Origin: Alphaproteobacteria bacterium
GTDB taxonomy: Bacteria > Pseudomonadota > Alphaproteobacteria > DSM-16000 > Inquilinaceae
NCBI GenBank assembly: GCA_009909005.1
Contig: JAAAOG010000141.1
Coordinates: forward strand, 1-38,916
Reading direction: 5' to 3'
Length of the DNA: 38,916 bases
Made by a program: the position numbers and the translations under genes. The notes beneath the pieces were generated by a model, which searched no databases, was not told the origin of the DNA, and saw nothing but the letters and a program-made list of their open reading frames with translations. Below are positions 1 to 7,955 of this stretch, one piece after another; positions within the stretch are counted from its first letter, which is position 1; each line of letters opens with the position of its first letter.

Positions 1-126
1 CTGACCCGCAACACCGTCGTCGCCGCAATCAACCCGGACCACCCGTTCACCATCACCGCGAGGCCCACACCACTTCAGCAAAAAGCCTTCGACCTCCTCG
101 GCGTTACCCACGAATGTACCCAGTAA
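1..126 (+). pseudogene. C-terminal tail of a transposase (partial, enters from the left edge)
   Basis: Frame 1 is open from the first base to a TAA at 124-126 and gives 41 residues ending in LLGVTHECTQ. The GC-rich codon use and the ITARPTPLQQKAFDLLGV stretch resemble the C-terminal end of IS1634-like transposases, but I can only see the tail, so the family is a guess. The rest lies outside the window, so it may be intact upstream. It marks the left border of the AT-rich island that follows. Confidence 0.45.
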
Positions 127-590
127 ACCATCCCCCTTCGCATGCACCAGGCAGCGAAATCAATGCCTTATGCTCTCCAACAGTAAAAAGTTCCGCTTAG
201 GCCCGCGACAAGAACATTATTCGAAGACAAACGAAGAAAACTAACAATAAAATTTGCAAGCTGCAATGGTCTTTTGAGTGCAAGCCTGCTCGTTATTAAG
301 TAGTCAAATACGCAAATCTTGGGCTCGCGCCACCCAAGAGCTCATCAAATAATGACGAGCGGATCCGCTTTTTGCACGCCTCCTGACAGCCTTTGCAAGA
401 AGGCATGAATCTAAATGTACTCGAATTTAGATACAGTAACTAGACTAGCCTTTGGAAATCTTGAAAACTCTCATCGAAAAGCAAAATACTAATATCTATC
501 GCAATCCATTTCTTTGACGACATCCAAGACTCCACATGCCTTAATAATCCTGATACATTACAACTCAAATTTTGACAACTGTTCCAGTAC
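127..590. other. AT-rich intergenic stretch, left part of island
   Basis: About 460 bases without a convincing gene on either strand. The composition drops from the high GC of the transposase tail to clearly AT-rich from about position 170. It lies downstream of the receiver gene, so it would hold that operon's terminator, but I see no clear GC hairpin followed by a T-run. No repeats or RNA genes were recognised. Confidence 0.5.
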
Positions 591-1028
591 TTAAGTAGTC
601 GGGTCGTATTGAACGACAAAGTCTATTTCTTGCTTTATTTCTTTAGGTCGCCCTTTCAAAATGTATGTGCAATAAAGTCTTTTTACCTCTTCTGAAACCC
701 CTTGGTCTCTATGGACAGAATAGATGATTACTTGCCTATCTCTATAACCTCTGTTTCTTGCCTGAAATGCAAGATACAACCCAGGATATTTAATATAGAG
801 ATTTCCACGTTTCTTAACATCCGCATCTACCGGAGGCATCACTGGAATATTCAAGTCTATAATCAACGCACGATAAATACCAGAAAGAATAAAATTCAAA
901 CCTTCATTCAGTGTATCCGCTGTTTCAACTTCAAATTTCTTACTTTCCAGATAATCAACCATCCACCACATGTTGTGTAGTTCGTCATCAATTATAACTA
1001 TTTTGTTGGGCTCTGTAGTCTTCGCCAT
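591..1028 (-). CDS. stand-alone response-regulator receiver domain protein
   Basis: A 145-residue protein consisting only of a CheY-like receiver domain, with no output domain. Visible hallmarks are the acidic pair in KIVIIDDE, the phospho-acceptor Asp in ALIIDLNIP (about residue 58), the Ser in IIYSVH and the conserved Lys in YILKGRP. It has a longer than usual segment between the Asp and the Ser. I chose the ATG at 1028 over the upstream ATG at 1058 because AGAGAGG lies 8 nt before it and it falls 13 nt after the kinase stop. It is the last gene of the nuclease-kinase-receiver operon. A phosphate sink, adaptor or direct regulator of the nuclease are all possible. The receiver assignment is firm; the role is inference. 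Confidence 0.8.
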   Translation of the reverse strand: MAKTTEPNKIVIIDDELHNMWWMVDYLESKKFEVETADTLNEGLNFILSGIYRALIIDLNIPVMPPVDADVKKRGNLYIKYPGLYLAFQARNRGYRDRQVIIYSVHRDQGVSEEVKRLYCTYILKGRPKEIKQEIDFVVQYDPTT

Positions 1029-1041
1029 GTCTCGTGCCTCT

Positions 1042-1776
1042 CTAGCCTGCCTCTCCATGTGGTAACCTTATCAAGAATTCGATACCGTTCTGCATAAACG
1101 GCTGAATAGAAAAAGTCCCATTATGGACATCCTCGACGATACGTTTGCAAATATAAAGACCAAGCCCGGTTCCAGAAGAAACCATTTGGCGGGCGTTATC
1201 ACCGCGAAAGCCTAATTCACAAATGTGCTCCATATCTTGATGCGAAATTGGGTATTTTGAACGACCTCTGATCCTGATCATAGCATTATTAGTTTTGGAC
1301 TGAACCCATTGCTCTATTTCAACAGTCGTGCTTGCTTCCCCGTATTTGATACAATTGTCAAGAATATTCATAACAAGTTGTCTAATAAGTTCATGATGCC
1401 CGAGAACACGATTTTGTGTCTCCCGATCTTTCAATTCAATTTCTACATTCTTACTTTTTCCATCCTCTTGATAAAACATCGCAGATTCAATTATAACTTG
1501 TGGCAACACAGTAATTCTTTTCTCATTCTGAGTCATTGGACGGAAACCCTGTGACAAGAAGGCCAAATTTCTAATAAGAGTTATGCATTGTTCCAATTGC
1601 GCTCGGGCAGCCCGAAGTCGTTGTTGTCGTCGATGCGGCTCGACAATCGCTCCCTCTGACAAATTATCTAAAGTCCCCGCAACTCCATTAAGCGGATTCA
1701 CAACCTGATGCACAAAATTCGATAGAAGCGCCAAATCAATCCCAGCTTCCTCTAGCGTTCGTTGATCACTCCCCAT
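1042..1776 (-). CDS. soluble histidine kinase-like protein
   Basis: About 244 residues with no membrane segment and no separate sensor domain. A HisKA-like start carries the presumed phospho-acceptor His in FVHQVVNPLNGV, with Gln where most kinases have Glu. A HATPase-like half follows, with an N-box (MNILDNCIKYGE) and a G2 box (GTGLGLYICKRIVE). The DxGxG G1 box is not recognisable: the stretch RIRGRSKYPI stands in its place, so ATP binding may be altered or lost. The ATG at 1776 has GGAG 6 nt upstream; a TTG at 1788 is an alternative. It overlaps the nuclease stop by 11 nt, which implies translational coupling. Its signal may come from the nuclease partner (inference). Confidence 0.8.
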   Translation of the reverse strand: MGSDQRTLEEAGIDLALLSNFVHQVVNPLNGVAGTLDNLSEGAIVEPHRRQQRLRAARAQLEQCITLIRNLAFLSQGFRPMTQNEKRITVLPQVIIESAMFYQEDGKSKNVEIELKDRETQNRVLGHHELIRQLVMNILDNCIKYGEASTTVEIEQWVQSKTNNAMIRIRGRSKYPISHQDMEHICELGFRGDNARQMVSSGTGLGLYICKRIVEDVHNGTFSIQPFMQNGIEFLIRLPHGEAG

Positions 1777-2728
1777 TTTTAACTCCAAGGCTCTCCCTTG
1801 ATCGATACAAAAAAGATAAGCAAACAGATAAATCTACAGCACCTTCTTCTCTTAAGTCAAGGTCTCCCCATAAACTGACAAGCGACAAAAGGTCGTACGC
1901 GGCACCGAGAACGTTATGTTTTGGTGAGATGCAGCTTAAGGTAAAGCCAGCCTCGCTAAAGCTCACTTTCATCCGTTGCGACTGGGTAATGTACCTAAGT
2001 GTTGCGCATATAGCCCTCAAGGCCAACTCATCAGTTTCATAAGAGTGCGTATCAAAATCAACCCACTCAAATAAGGCAGGATTTTTTGCAAAATGGTTTC
2101 TAGCAAACTTTCCATAAAAAGCAATATCATCGATCCGTTTTGCAAATAATTCAGAGAGTGTGGCAGACGCTTCAAGCCCACCGATAAAATCTCCTCCAAA
2201 TTTATAGGAAGCATATGCAGATTGAGAAATCTTTGAAATCTCTAGACCGAGACTTTGAATTTCTCTTATGCCTGAAAACTTCATATCTCTTAATCCATAT
2301 TTTGCTCCGACCAAGGGATAAATATTGAGCAAATGATCAAGCTCATATCCTCTCCATACTCTAACACTCGGCATCCTGTGGCCAACATTCCATTTCTTTA
2401 TGGCGCTTTCGCATTGCGGTGAGGGGTTCGAATTAGTAACGATTAAAAGGTAGTCTGCATTATTAGCATCTCCAAAAGAAATTTTGCTCCAAATTGTGGG
2501 CCAATCAATGCTCGCTTTATAGCGCTTGCACTCAATATACCATCGCTGGATTTCTTCGTATCCACTAAAATCCTTTCTATATACTTGCCCTTCTATATCT
2601 CTGCCTCCATCAGCGCCTGGTGTACGCCAGACTAACTGTCGCATCCCTGCAGACTGCAATATATCATAGGTTAAATTTTCAAATTGATCTGCGGAAAGTT
2701 CATCGATTTGGCGTAATGTTGTTGTCAT
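1766..2728 (-). CDS. Mrr-like PD-(D/E)XK restriction endonuclease domain protein
   Basis: A 320-residue protein and the first gene of the three-gene operon. The N-terminal ~130 residues are a type IV Mrr-like endonuclease domain: FENLTYDIL with Glu17, the GADGGRDIEG motif (Asp40 and Asp44) and IECKR (Glu66, Lys68) form a complete PD-(D/E)XK active site. Residues ~150-320 are a helical region I do not recognise and could be the sensor or effector-control part. GAAGAGG sits about 6 nt before the ATG. Codon use is AT-rich, unlike the core genes to the right. Mrr-type enzymes cut modified or invading DNA. Here the nuclease may be gated by the kinase and receiver, which is inference. Confidence 0.85.
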   Translation of the reverse strand: MTTTLRQIDELSADQFENLTYDILQSAGMRQLVWRTPGADGGRDIEGQVYRKDFSGYEEIQRWYIECKRYKASIDWPTIWSKISFGDANNADYLLIVTNSNPSPQCESAIKKWNVGHRMPSVRVWRGYELDHLLNIYPLVGAKYGLRDMKFSGIREIQSLGLEISKISQSAYASYKFGGDFIGGLEASATLSELFAKRIDDIAFYGKFARNHFAKNPALFEWVDFDTHSYETDELALRAICATLRYITQSQRMKVSFSEAGFTLSCISPKHNVLGAAYDLLSLVSLWGDLDLREEGAVDLSVCLSFLYRSRESLGVKNGE

Positions 2729-2742
2729 CTTTTACCTCTTCA

Positions 2743-2865
2743 CCGTCATTGGCCTTCGGCCTGGCCATGTCGACCGTGCTGGTCCTGCTGCTGCTCCCGT
2801 CGACCTACGCCATCCTGCACGATTTCCACCTCACCAGCCTGGCAAGGGAGGAGGCGGTGGGGTGA
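2743..2865 (+). pseudogene. C-terminal remnant of an RND-family efflux transporter
   Basis: From about 2743 the + strand encodes SLAFGLAMSTVLVLLLLPSTYAIL followed by a short basic tail and TGA at 2863-2865. This matches the last transmembrane helix and C-terminus of AcrB/HAE1-type RND pumps. The preceding ~980 codons are absent: sequence immediately upstream is the AT-rich nuclease gene on the opposite strand. The GC-rich composition resumes exactly here, so the remnant marks the right junction of the island. Any upstream in-frame ATG would read antisense to the nuclease gene. Confidence 0.75.
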
Positions 2866-2889
2866 GGAATTGGGCCGGTGACGATTGGC

Positions 2890-3273
2890 TTATGGCAACC
2901 GGGCCGCTGCTCGAAGTTTTGCGACATAGCCGTCATAGTCCAAGGGACAGTCGATCAATGCGATACAGTCCTCGGTCGGTAACCAGGCTCAACAGATCGG
3001 CCTTGAGTGCCTTCGCGTCTGTGTAAAGGGCATCATCGTCTTCGCAGGCGATTTCGGTCCAGAGAATGTCGAACTCGGTGAGGGCATCCGTGATGGCGTC
3101 GGCGACGGAGCTGCCCACGCCATGGATCGAAAACCGATGGTTGACGGCGAAGAGGTCGAACCATCCTCGCCGATTGTGATCTCCAGGCCGAAATCGTCCG
3201 TCAGCCGATAATGGACATGCGGCAGCCGGATCTCCCGCATGCGCCGTATCGCCTTGTCGTTTTGCGCTGCCAT
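2890..3273 (-). pseudogene. hypothetical protein with two compensating frameshifts
   Basis: One protein can be assembled only by changing frame twice. It starts at 3273 (MAAQNDKAIRRMREIRLPH...ITIGEDG), shifts near 3161 into the frame reading FDLFAVNHRFSIHGVGSS...LKADLLSL, then returns near 2978 to the first frame (PTEDCIALIDCPLDYDGYV...) and stops at 2890-2892. Each piece looks protein-like and together they give about 127 residues. I do not recognise the family. It may be a decaying gene, or two sequencing errors may explain it. Confidence 0.55.
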
Positions 3274-3376
3274 AAGCCATATCCTGCTGTCATCGTTCCA
3301 TAGTGCGGCCTTCCGGCTGTGTCTTCAATGGCTCAGCGAGCCGACCGCCACCTTGAAAAATATCGCTTCTACTGTC

Positions 3377-3413
3377 GGAGGGACGTTGCGGTCGGCGAGG
3401 ACGCCGACCCTCC
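3377..3413. terminator. GC hairpin in the intergenic region, possible terminator or dispersed repeat
   Basis: A perfect 8-bp inverted repeat (GGTCGGCG, loop AGGA, CGCCGACC) spans 3390-3409 and is flanked by a second pair, GGAGGG and CCCTCC. There is no T-run, so intrinsic termination is doubtful. It looks more like a dispersed REP-type palindrome between the frameshifted gene and the MscS gene. Confidence 0.35.
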
Positions 3414-3510
3414 AACCCCTTATCATTGACACGGCAGGACGAGGGGCTTCCGCGGGTGGGGTGGCGGTGGTAGAGGGGTGAAGGCGGACGGGGGCGGAGG
3501 AGCCGGCATC

Positions 3511-5877
3511 ATGGTCCGGATTGGAATTCGGCTGTTGCTGGCGACCGTGCTGGCCGCGGTGCTGTCCGCTGTGCTGTCCGCTGTGCTGATAGGGGGCCTG
3601 TCGGCGCCGGCCGGGGGCCAGCTGCCGGGCCTTCCGGGCCAGCCCGCCGCTACAGGCGCGGCCGAGGGGCCGGGCGACGGGGCGGCCGGTCCCCCGGGCA
3701 CCGCCCCGGACGCAGCGGCGCAACCCGCCGATCCGGCCGACATCGCCGAATTCATAAGGCTGCTGGGCGATCCGGGCCTCCGCGCCTGGCTGGAAGAGCA
3801 GGCCGCGGCGGGGGAAGCGGAGACGGCCGCGGCCCCGGCGGCCGGCGGCTCGTTCAGCGCCTATCTGCATGACTCGCTGGAGCGGTTGCGCGGCAATGTC
3901 CAGGCGCTGACCGCCGGCCTCGCCGCCTTGCCTGCGGAGCTCGACCGGGCGCAGGCCATCTGGGCGCTGGAAATGCCGGAGGCCCGCACCCTCCGCTCGC
4001 TGCTTCTGGTCGGTCTGTTCCTCGCCATCGGCATCATCGCCGAAGCGCTCTATTGGTGGCTGACCCGGGACCTGCGCCAACGGATCACCGCCGCCCCGGC
4101 GGCCGCGCCGGCCGCCCGGCTGTCGCGCACGGCCCTGCGCCTCGGCATCAACGGGCTGGCGGTGGGGGTGTTCGCGATGGCCTCGCTGGGCGCCTTCCTG
4201 GCCTTCGACTGGCCGCCGATCGTCCGGCTGTTCATCATCAGCCTGCTCGGCGCCTTCGTCATCGTGCGGCTGATCAACGCCCTGTCGGTCTTCCTGTTCG
4301 CGCCGCTGATCCCGACCCTGCGCCTGGTGCCGCTGGAGAGCGCCGATGCCCGCTATCTGCACACCCGGCTTCTGGCCCTGGCGGTGCTGGTCGCGTTCGG
4401 AGCCCTGGCCGGCGGGGCGCTGGAGGCGCTCGGCTTTCTGCCGCAGAGCCGCCCGGTGCTCGGGGCGCTCCTCGGCCTTGCGGTGGCGCTGCTGCTGATC
4501 GCCATGGTCTGGGAGCGGCGGCAGGACATCGCGCACCTGCTGCTGCGCGGCAGCGGCAAGGAGACGGGCGAGCAGCGCATTCAGGCCGGACTGGTCGCAC
4601 TGCTGCCCTGGTTCGCCACCCTCTACGTGCTGACGATCTGGGCGCTCTGGGTGATCGGCGCCCGCGGGGTCATGTGGCTGCTGCTGCTCCTGGTGCTCCT
4701 GCCGGCGGCCGATCGCGCCGGCCGCTGGGCCATCGCCGCGCTGTTCGCGCATCCGCACAGGCCCGCCCAGGAGGGCGAGAAGGAGGAGGCCGACCGGCCC
4801 GAGCAGAGCCCCTTCGTGCCGGTGCTGCAGCGGACCTATCGGGTGGTGCTGGTCATCCTCGCCATGCTGATCCTGGCGGCCGCGTTCCGGCTGGAATGGT
4901 GGACCTGGACCGACAGCGCCTCGCCGGCCGCCGCGGTGCTGCGGGCGGTCTTCAACATCGTGGTGACGCTGCTGCTCGCCGACCTCGCCTGGTCGCTCGC
5001 GCGCACCGCCATCGACCGCAAGCTGCAGGCGCTCGCCCCGGCCGGGGCGGCCGAGGCCGGCGCCCATGCCGATGCCGGCGGCGAGGGTGGCGGCACGGCC
5101 GGCCCGCACGCGCGGCTGCAGACACTGCTGCCGCTGGTGCGGAAATTTATCCTCGGCGTGCTGGTGGTGATGGTGGCGCTGATCGTGCTGTCGGCGCTGG
5201 GCGTCGATATCGGACCGCTGCTGGCCGGTGCCGGCGTCGTCGGCCTGGCCATCGGCTTCGGCGCTCAGGCGCTGGTCCGCGATATCGTCGCCGGCATCTT
5301 CTTCCTGATCGACGACGCCTTCCGGGTCGGCGAATACATCGAGATCGGCGAGCTGCGCGGCACCGTCGAAGGCATTTCCATCCGCTCGCTGCGGCTGCGC
5401 CACCATCGCGGCGCCGTCCACACCATCCCCTTCGGCGAAATGACCTCGGTGACGAACTACAGCCGCGACTGGGTGATCATGAAGCTGGAGTTCCGCATCC
5501 CCTTCGAGACCGATCTCGCCAAGGTGAAAAAGCTGGTCAAGGACCTCGGCAAGGAGCTGCTCAAGGACCCGACCATCGGCCACAGCTTTCTGGAGCCGCT
5601 GAAATCCCAGGGCGTGCGGCGCTGGGAGGAGTTCAACATGGTCCTGGGCGTCAAGTTCATGGCCAGGCCCGGCGAGCAATGGCTGATCCGCCGCGAGGTC
5701 TATCAGCGGCTGCGCGACCGCTTCCGCGAGAACGGCATCGAATTCGCCAGCCGCGACGTCCAGGTGCGGGTCTCGCAAAAGGCGACGCCGGAGGATATCG
5801 AAGAGGCGGTACAGGGCGCGGCCATCGAGGCGGTGGGCCCCCCGCAGCCGGACAAACCGTCGCCGGCCGCCGGGTAA
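3511..5877 (+). CDS. large mechanosensitive ion channel, MscS family
   Basis: A 788-residue multi-pass inner-membrane protein. It begins with a signal-like hydrophobic segment (RLLLATVLAAVLSAVL) and an Ala/Pro-rich periplasmic stretch, followed by several hydrophobic helices between about residues 160 and 600. The C-terminal third is the MscS core: pore helix motif GLAIGFGAQALVRD, then the beta domain with RVGEYIEIGELRGTVEGI and HTIPFGEMTSVTNYSRDW. It is much longer than the ~286-residue MscS and resembles the MscK/YbdG-style expanded class. Such channels release solutes on hypo-osmotic shock. The ATG at 3511 follows GGAGGA by 9 nt; a GTG at 3478 is possible but has no better site. It stands alone. 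Confidence 0.9.
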   Translation: MVRIGIRLLLATVLAAVLSAVLSAVLIGGLSAPAGGQLPGLPGQPAATGAAEGPGDGAAGPPGTAPDAAAQPADPADIAEFIRLLGDPGLRAWLEEQAAAGEAETAAAPAAGGSFSAYLHDSLERLRGNVQALTAGLAALPAELDRAQAIWALEMPEARTLRSLLLVGLFLAIGIIAEALYWWLTRDLRQRITAAPAAAPAARLSRTALRLGINGLAVGVFAMASLGAFLAFDWPPIVRLFIISLLGAFVIVRLINALSVFLFAPLIPTLRLVPLESADARYLHTRLLALAVLVAFGALAGGALEALGFLPQSRPVLGALLGLAVALLLIAMVWERRQDIAHLLLRGSGKETGEQRIQAGLVALLPWFATLYVLTIWALWVIGARGVMWLLLLLVLLPAADRAGRWAIAALFAHPHRPAQEGEKEEADRPEQSPFVPVLQRTYRVVLVILAMLILAAAFRLEWWTWTDSASPAAAVLRAVFNIVVTLLLADLAWSLARTAIDRKLQALAPAGAAEAGAHADAGGEGGGTAGPHARLQTLLPLVRKFILGVLVVMVALIVLSALGVDIGPLLAGAGVVGLAIGFGAQALVRDIVAGIFFLIDDAFRVGEYIEIGELRGTVEGISIRSLRLRHHRGAVHTIPFGEMTSVTNYSRDWVIMKLEFRIPFETDLAKVKKLVKDLGKELLKDPTIGHSFLEPLKSQGVRRWEEFNMVLGVKFMARPGEQWLIRREVYQRLRDRFRENGIEFASRDVQVRVSQKATPEDIEEAVQGAAIEAVGPPQPDKPSPAAG

Positions 5878-5910
5878 CGGATTTTCCGATTGATTTCCGA
5901 TGGATTTGTC

Positions 5911-5985
5911 TGGTGGGCGCGGCTGGGATTGAACCAGCGACCCCTACGATGTCAACGTAGTGCTCTCCCGCTGAGCTACGCGCCC
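5911..5985 (-). tRNA. tRNA-Val (anticodon GAC)
   Basis: The minus strand folds into a full cloverleaf of 75 nt including an encoded CCA. It has a 7-bp acceptor stem (GGGCGCG/CGCGCCC), a D arm with GCTC/GAGC, an anticodon stem CTACG/CGTAG around loop TTGACAT (anticodon GAC), and a T arm GCTGG/CCAGC around TTCAATC. It lies about 60 nt downstream of the merR gene in the same direction. Confidence 0.97.
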
Positions 5986-6048
5986 CCACCAAAGCCGGTT
6001 ACATAGCACCCGAGCCGCAGCCGCACAAGCCTCCCCGGCGGCGCGGCG

Positions 6049-6525
6049 TCACTCGTCCGTCTCGGGCAGCAGGGCACGCAGGGCCCGCAGCTCCGTCAGC
6101 ATGGCGCGCAACTCCGCCCGCACGTCGTCGGACATCTCCGGCCCCGCCGACTCGGCCTCGGGGCTGTCGAGGGGCAGCTCCGCCGGCTCCGGCTCGGCCT
6201 CCCCGCGGCCCTCGCCCTCGCCGGCGACGGCGGCGGCGGCCCGGCCCTCCCGCAGCAGCTTCTGCACCCCCTTGATGGTGTAGCCTTCCTCGTAGAGGAG
6301 CTTCTGGATGCGGCGCAGCAGCACCACATCCTCGGGCCGGTAATAGCGCCGGCCGCCGCCGCGCTTGAGCGGGCGGACCTGGGCGAAGCGGCTTTCCCAG
6401 AAGCGCAGGACATGCTGCGGGACGTTGAGGTCTTCGGAGACTTCGCTGATCGTCCGATAGGCCGTCGGCGATTTGGTGAGCGGCCGGGCGCGGCCGTTCG
6501 AGTCCGCCGGATCGGCCATGATCAC
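6049..6525 (-). CDS. MerR-family transcriptional regulator
   Basis: 158 residues. The N-terminal winged helix reads [20 protein letters not shown] and continues into [20 protein letters not shown], the typical alphaproteobacterial MerR-like protein encoded just after ihfA. The C-terminal half is Ala/Glu/Pro-rich with a short final helix and has no metal-binding cysteines, so it is unlikely to be a metal sensor. The GTG at 6525 overlaps the ihfA stop and has GAGGA 6 nt upstream; an ATG at 6519 is the alternative. It is co-transcribed with ihfA. Its target genes are unknown. Confidence 0.88.
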   Translation of the reverse strand: MIMADPADSNGRARPLTKSPTAYRTISEVSEDLNVPQHVLRFWESRFAQVRPLKRGGGRRYYRPEDVVLLRRIQKLLYEEGYTIKGVQKLLREGRAAAAVAGEGEGRGEAEPEPAELPLDSPEAESAGPEMSDDVRAELRAMLTELRALRALLPETDE

Positions 6526-6839
6526 GCGTTGTCCTCGCCGTCGACCGTCTCGACGCCGTTGATGCGGTCCTTCAGCACGTGCGAGGCGCGGAACACCAGG
6601 ACCCGGCGCGGCAGGATCGGCACCTCTTCTCCGGTCTTCGGGTTGCGGCCGATGCGTTCCCCCTTCTCGCGGACCGAGAAGCTGCCGAAGGACGAGATCT
6701 TGACGCTCTCGCCACGCTCCAGCGCGGTGGAGATCTCTTCCAGGACCGTCTCGACCAGATCGGCCGACTCGTTCCTGGAGAGGCCGACCTCCTGATAGAC
6801 GACCTCGCTCAGCTGCGCTCTCGTGACGGTTTCTGCCAT
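6522..6839 (-). CDS. ihfA: integration host factor subunit alpha
   Basis: 105 residues with the HU/IHF fold. It shows the N-terminal helices ([25 protein letters not shown]), the [25 protein letters not shown] core and the [10 protein letters not shown] segment flanking the DNA-intercalating arm. IHF bends DNA and assists recombination and transcription. The open frame runs upstream, but the ATG at 6839 ([10 protein letters not shown]) fits the family length. Its stop overlaps the GTG of merR. Confidence 0.95.
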   Translation of the reverse strand: MAETVTRAQLSEVVYQEVGLSRNESADLVETVLEEISTALERGESVKISSFGSFSVREKGERIGRNPKTGEEVPILPRRVLVFRASHVLKDRINGVETVDGEDNA

Positions 6840-6872
6840 GGCAGCAGCCCTATTTCGGCCACAACTCTGCGG

Positions 6873-6902
6873 ACCGTACCCCTTGGGCCAAGAACCCGTC
6901 AA
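6873..6902 (-). promoter_or_regulatory. possible ihfA promoter
   Basis: Between fabH and ihfA the minus strand shows a TTGACG -35 (revcomp at 6897-6902) and TACGGT -10 (revcomp at 6873-6878), 18 nt apart and 34 nt before the ATG. The -10 is poor, so this is tentative. It would let ihfA be expressed independently of the fatty-acid genes. Confidence 0.3.
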
Positions 6903-6965
6903 TATCAAAGAGTTGGCAGACCGTTCGCAATGCAATGGAAAAGCCGGCGTCACAGGCGCCCCGGC

Positions 6966-7955
6966 TCACCAGCGGACCAGCGCCGCCCCCCAGGAAAACC
7001 CGCCGCCGATCGCCTCCATCAGCACCAGGTCGCCGGCCTTGATCCGGCCGTCGCCGACCGCCTCGTCCAGCGCCAGCGGGATCGACGCCGCCGAGGTGTT
7101 GGCATGCCGGTCGACGGTGACCACCACCCGCTCCGCCGGAACGCCGAGCTTCCTGGCCACGCCGTCGATGATCCGCTTGTTGGCCTGATGCGGCACCAAC
7201 CAGGAGATGTCCGCCGGCGTCAGGCCGTGGGCCGCCAGCGCCTCTTCGGCGACGCCGGAGAGATTGGTGACGGCGTGCTTGAAGACCTCCCGCCCGTTCA
7301 TCCGCACATGCCCGGCCGTGCCCGTGGTCGAGACGCCGCCATCGACATAGAGCAGATCGTAATGCCGGCCGTCGGAATGCAGATGCGTCGAGAGAATGCC
7401 GGCCCCGGCTCCGGTTCCGCTGCCGTTCTCCCCTTCGACCGCGCTCAGCACCACCGCGCCGGCGCCGTCGCCGAACAGGACGCAGGTGCCACGATCTTCC
7501 CAGTCGAGGATGCGCGAATACACCTCGGCGCCGATCACCACGCCGGTGCGGCACTGGCCGGTCCGGATGAAGTTGTCGGCAACCGACAGGGCGAAGATGA
7601 AGCCCGAACAGACCGACTGGACGTCGAAGGCCATGCCGCGGGTCATGCCGAGCGCCGCCTGCACCCGGGCCGCCGTCGCCGGGAAGGTGTTGTCGGGCGT
7701 GGTGGTGGCCAGCACGATGAAATCCAGCCCGGTCGCCGGGTCGACTCCGGCGCTGGCCAGCGCGGCCCGCGCCGCCTCCCGCGCCAGATCGGCGCAACGC
7801 TGATCCTTGGCGGCGATCCGCCGTTCCCGAATCCCGGTACGCTGCACCACCCAGTCATCGGTGGTGTCGACGGACGCCCCGAGCTCGGCATTGGTGACCA
7901 CCCGTTCGGGCAAATAGCTGCCGCACCCGATAATCCGCGACCGGCGAAGGCTCAT
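6966..7955 (-). CDS. fabH: beta-ketoacyl-ACP synthase III
   Basis: 329 residues, the usual FabH length. It condenses acetyl-CoA with malonyl-ACP to start type II fatty-acid synthesis. The catalytic triad is visible: Cys116 in [11 protein letters not shown], His256 in VPHQANKR and Asn286 in DRHANTS. The start is also characteristic ([27 protein letters not shown]). Its ATG overlaps the plsX stop (ATGA), so the two are translationally coupled in the conserved yceD-rpmF-plsX-fabH order. Confidence 0.97.
   Translation of the reverse strand: MSLRRSRIIGCGSYLPERVVTNAELGASVDTTDDWVVQRTGIRERRIAAKDQRCADLAREAARAALASAGVDPATGLDFIVLATTTPDNTFPATAARVQAALGMTRGMAFDVQSVCSGFIFALSVADNFIRTGQCRTGVVIGAEVYSRILDWEDRGTCVLFGDGAGAVVLSAVEGENGSGTGAGAGILSTHLHSDGRHYDLLYVDGGVSTTGTAGHVRMNGREVFKHAVTNLSGVAEEALAAHGLTPADISWLVPHQANKRIIDGVARKLGVPAERVVVTVDRHANTSAASIPLALDEAVGDGRIKAGDLVLMEAIGGGFSWGAALVRW

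Noticed and set aside
702-980. 92-codon + strand frame opposite the receiver gene
   Set aside because: No domain, and the minus strand has complete receiver motifs; AT-rich chance frame.
2620-2745. The upstream part of the + strand frame leading into the RND remnant as a real N-terminus
   Set aside because: It is antisense to the nuclease gene's N-terminal codons and not transporter-like. Only the part from about 2743 matches RND pumps.
3325-5778. Long open frame antisense to the MscS channel gene (817 codons), and the 635-codon frame at 4053-5960
   Set aside because: They are low-complexity translations rich in Gln/Asp/His or Arg/Ala, typical of non-coding frames in GC-rich DNA. The sense frame has clear MscS motifs.
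5657-5992. Minus-strand frame across the tRNA and the end of the MscS gene
   Set aside because: It overlaps a complete tRNA-Val cloverleaf and reads antisense to the channel gene.
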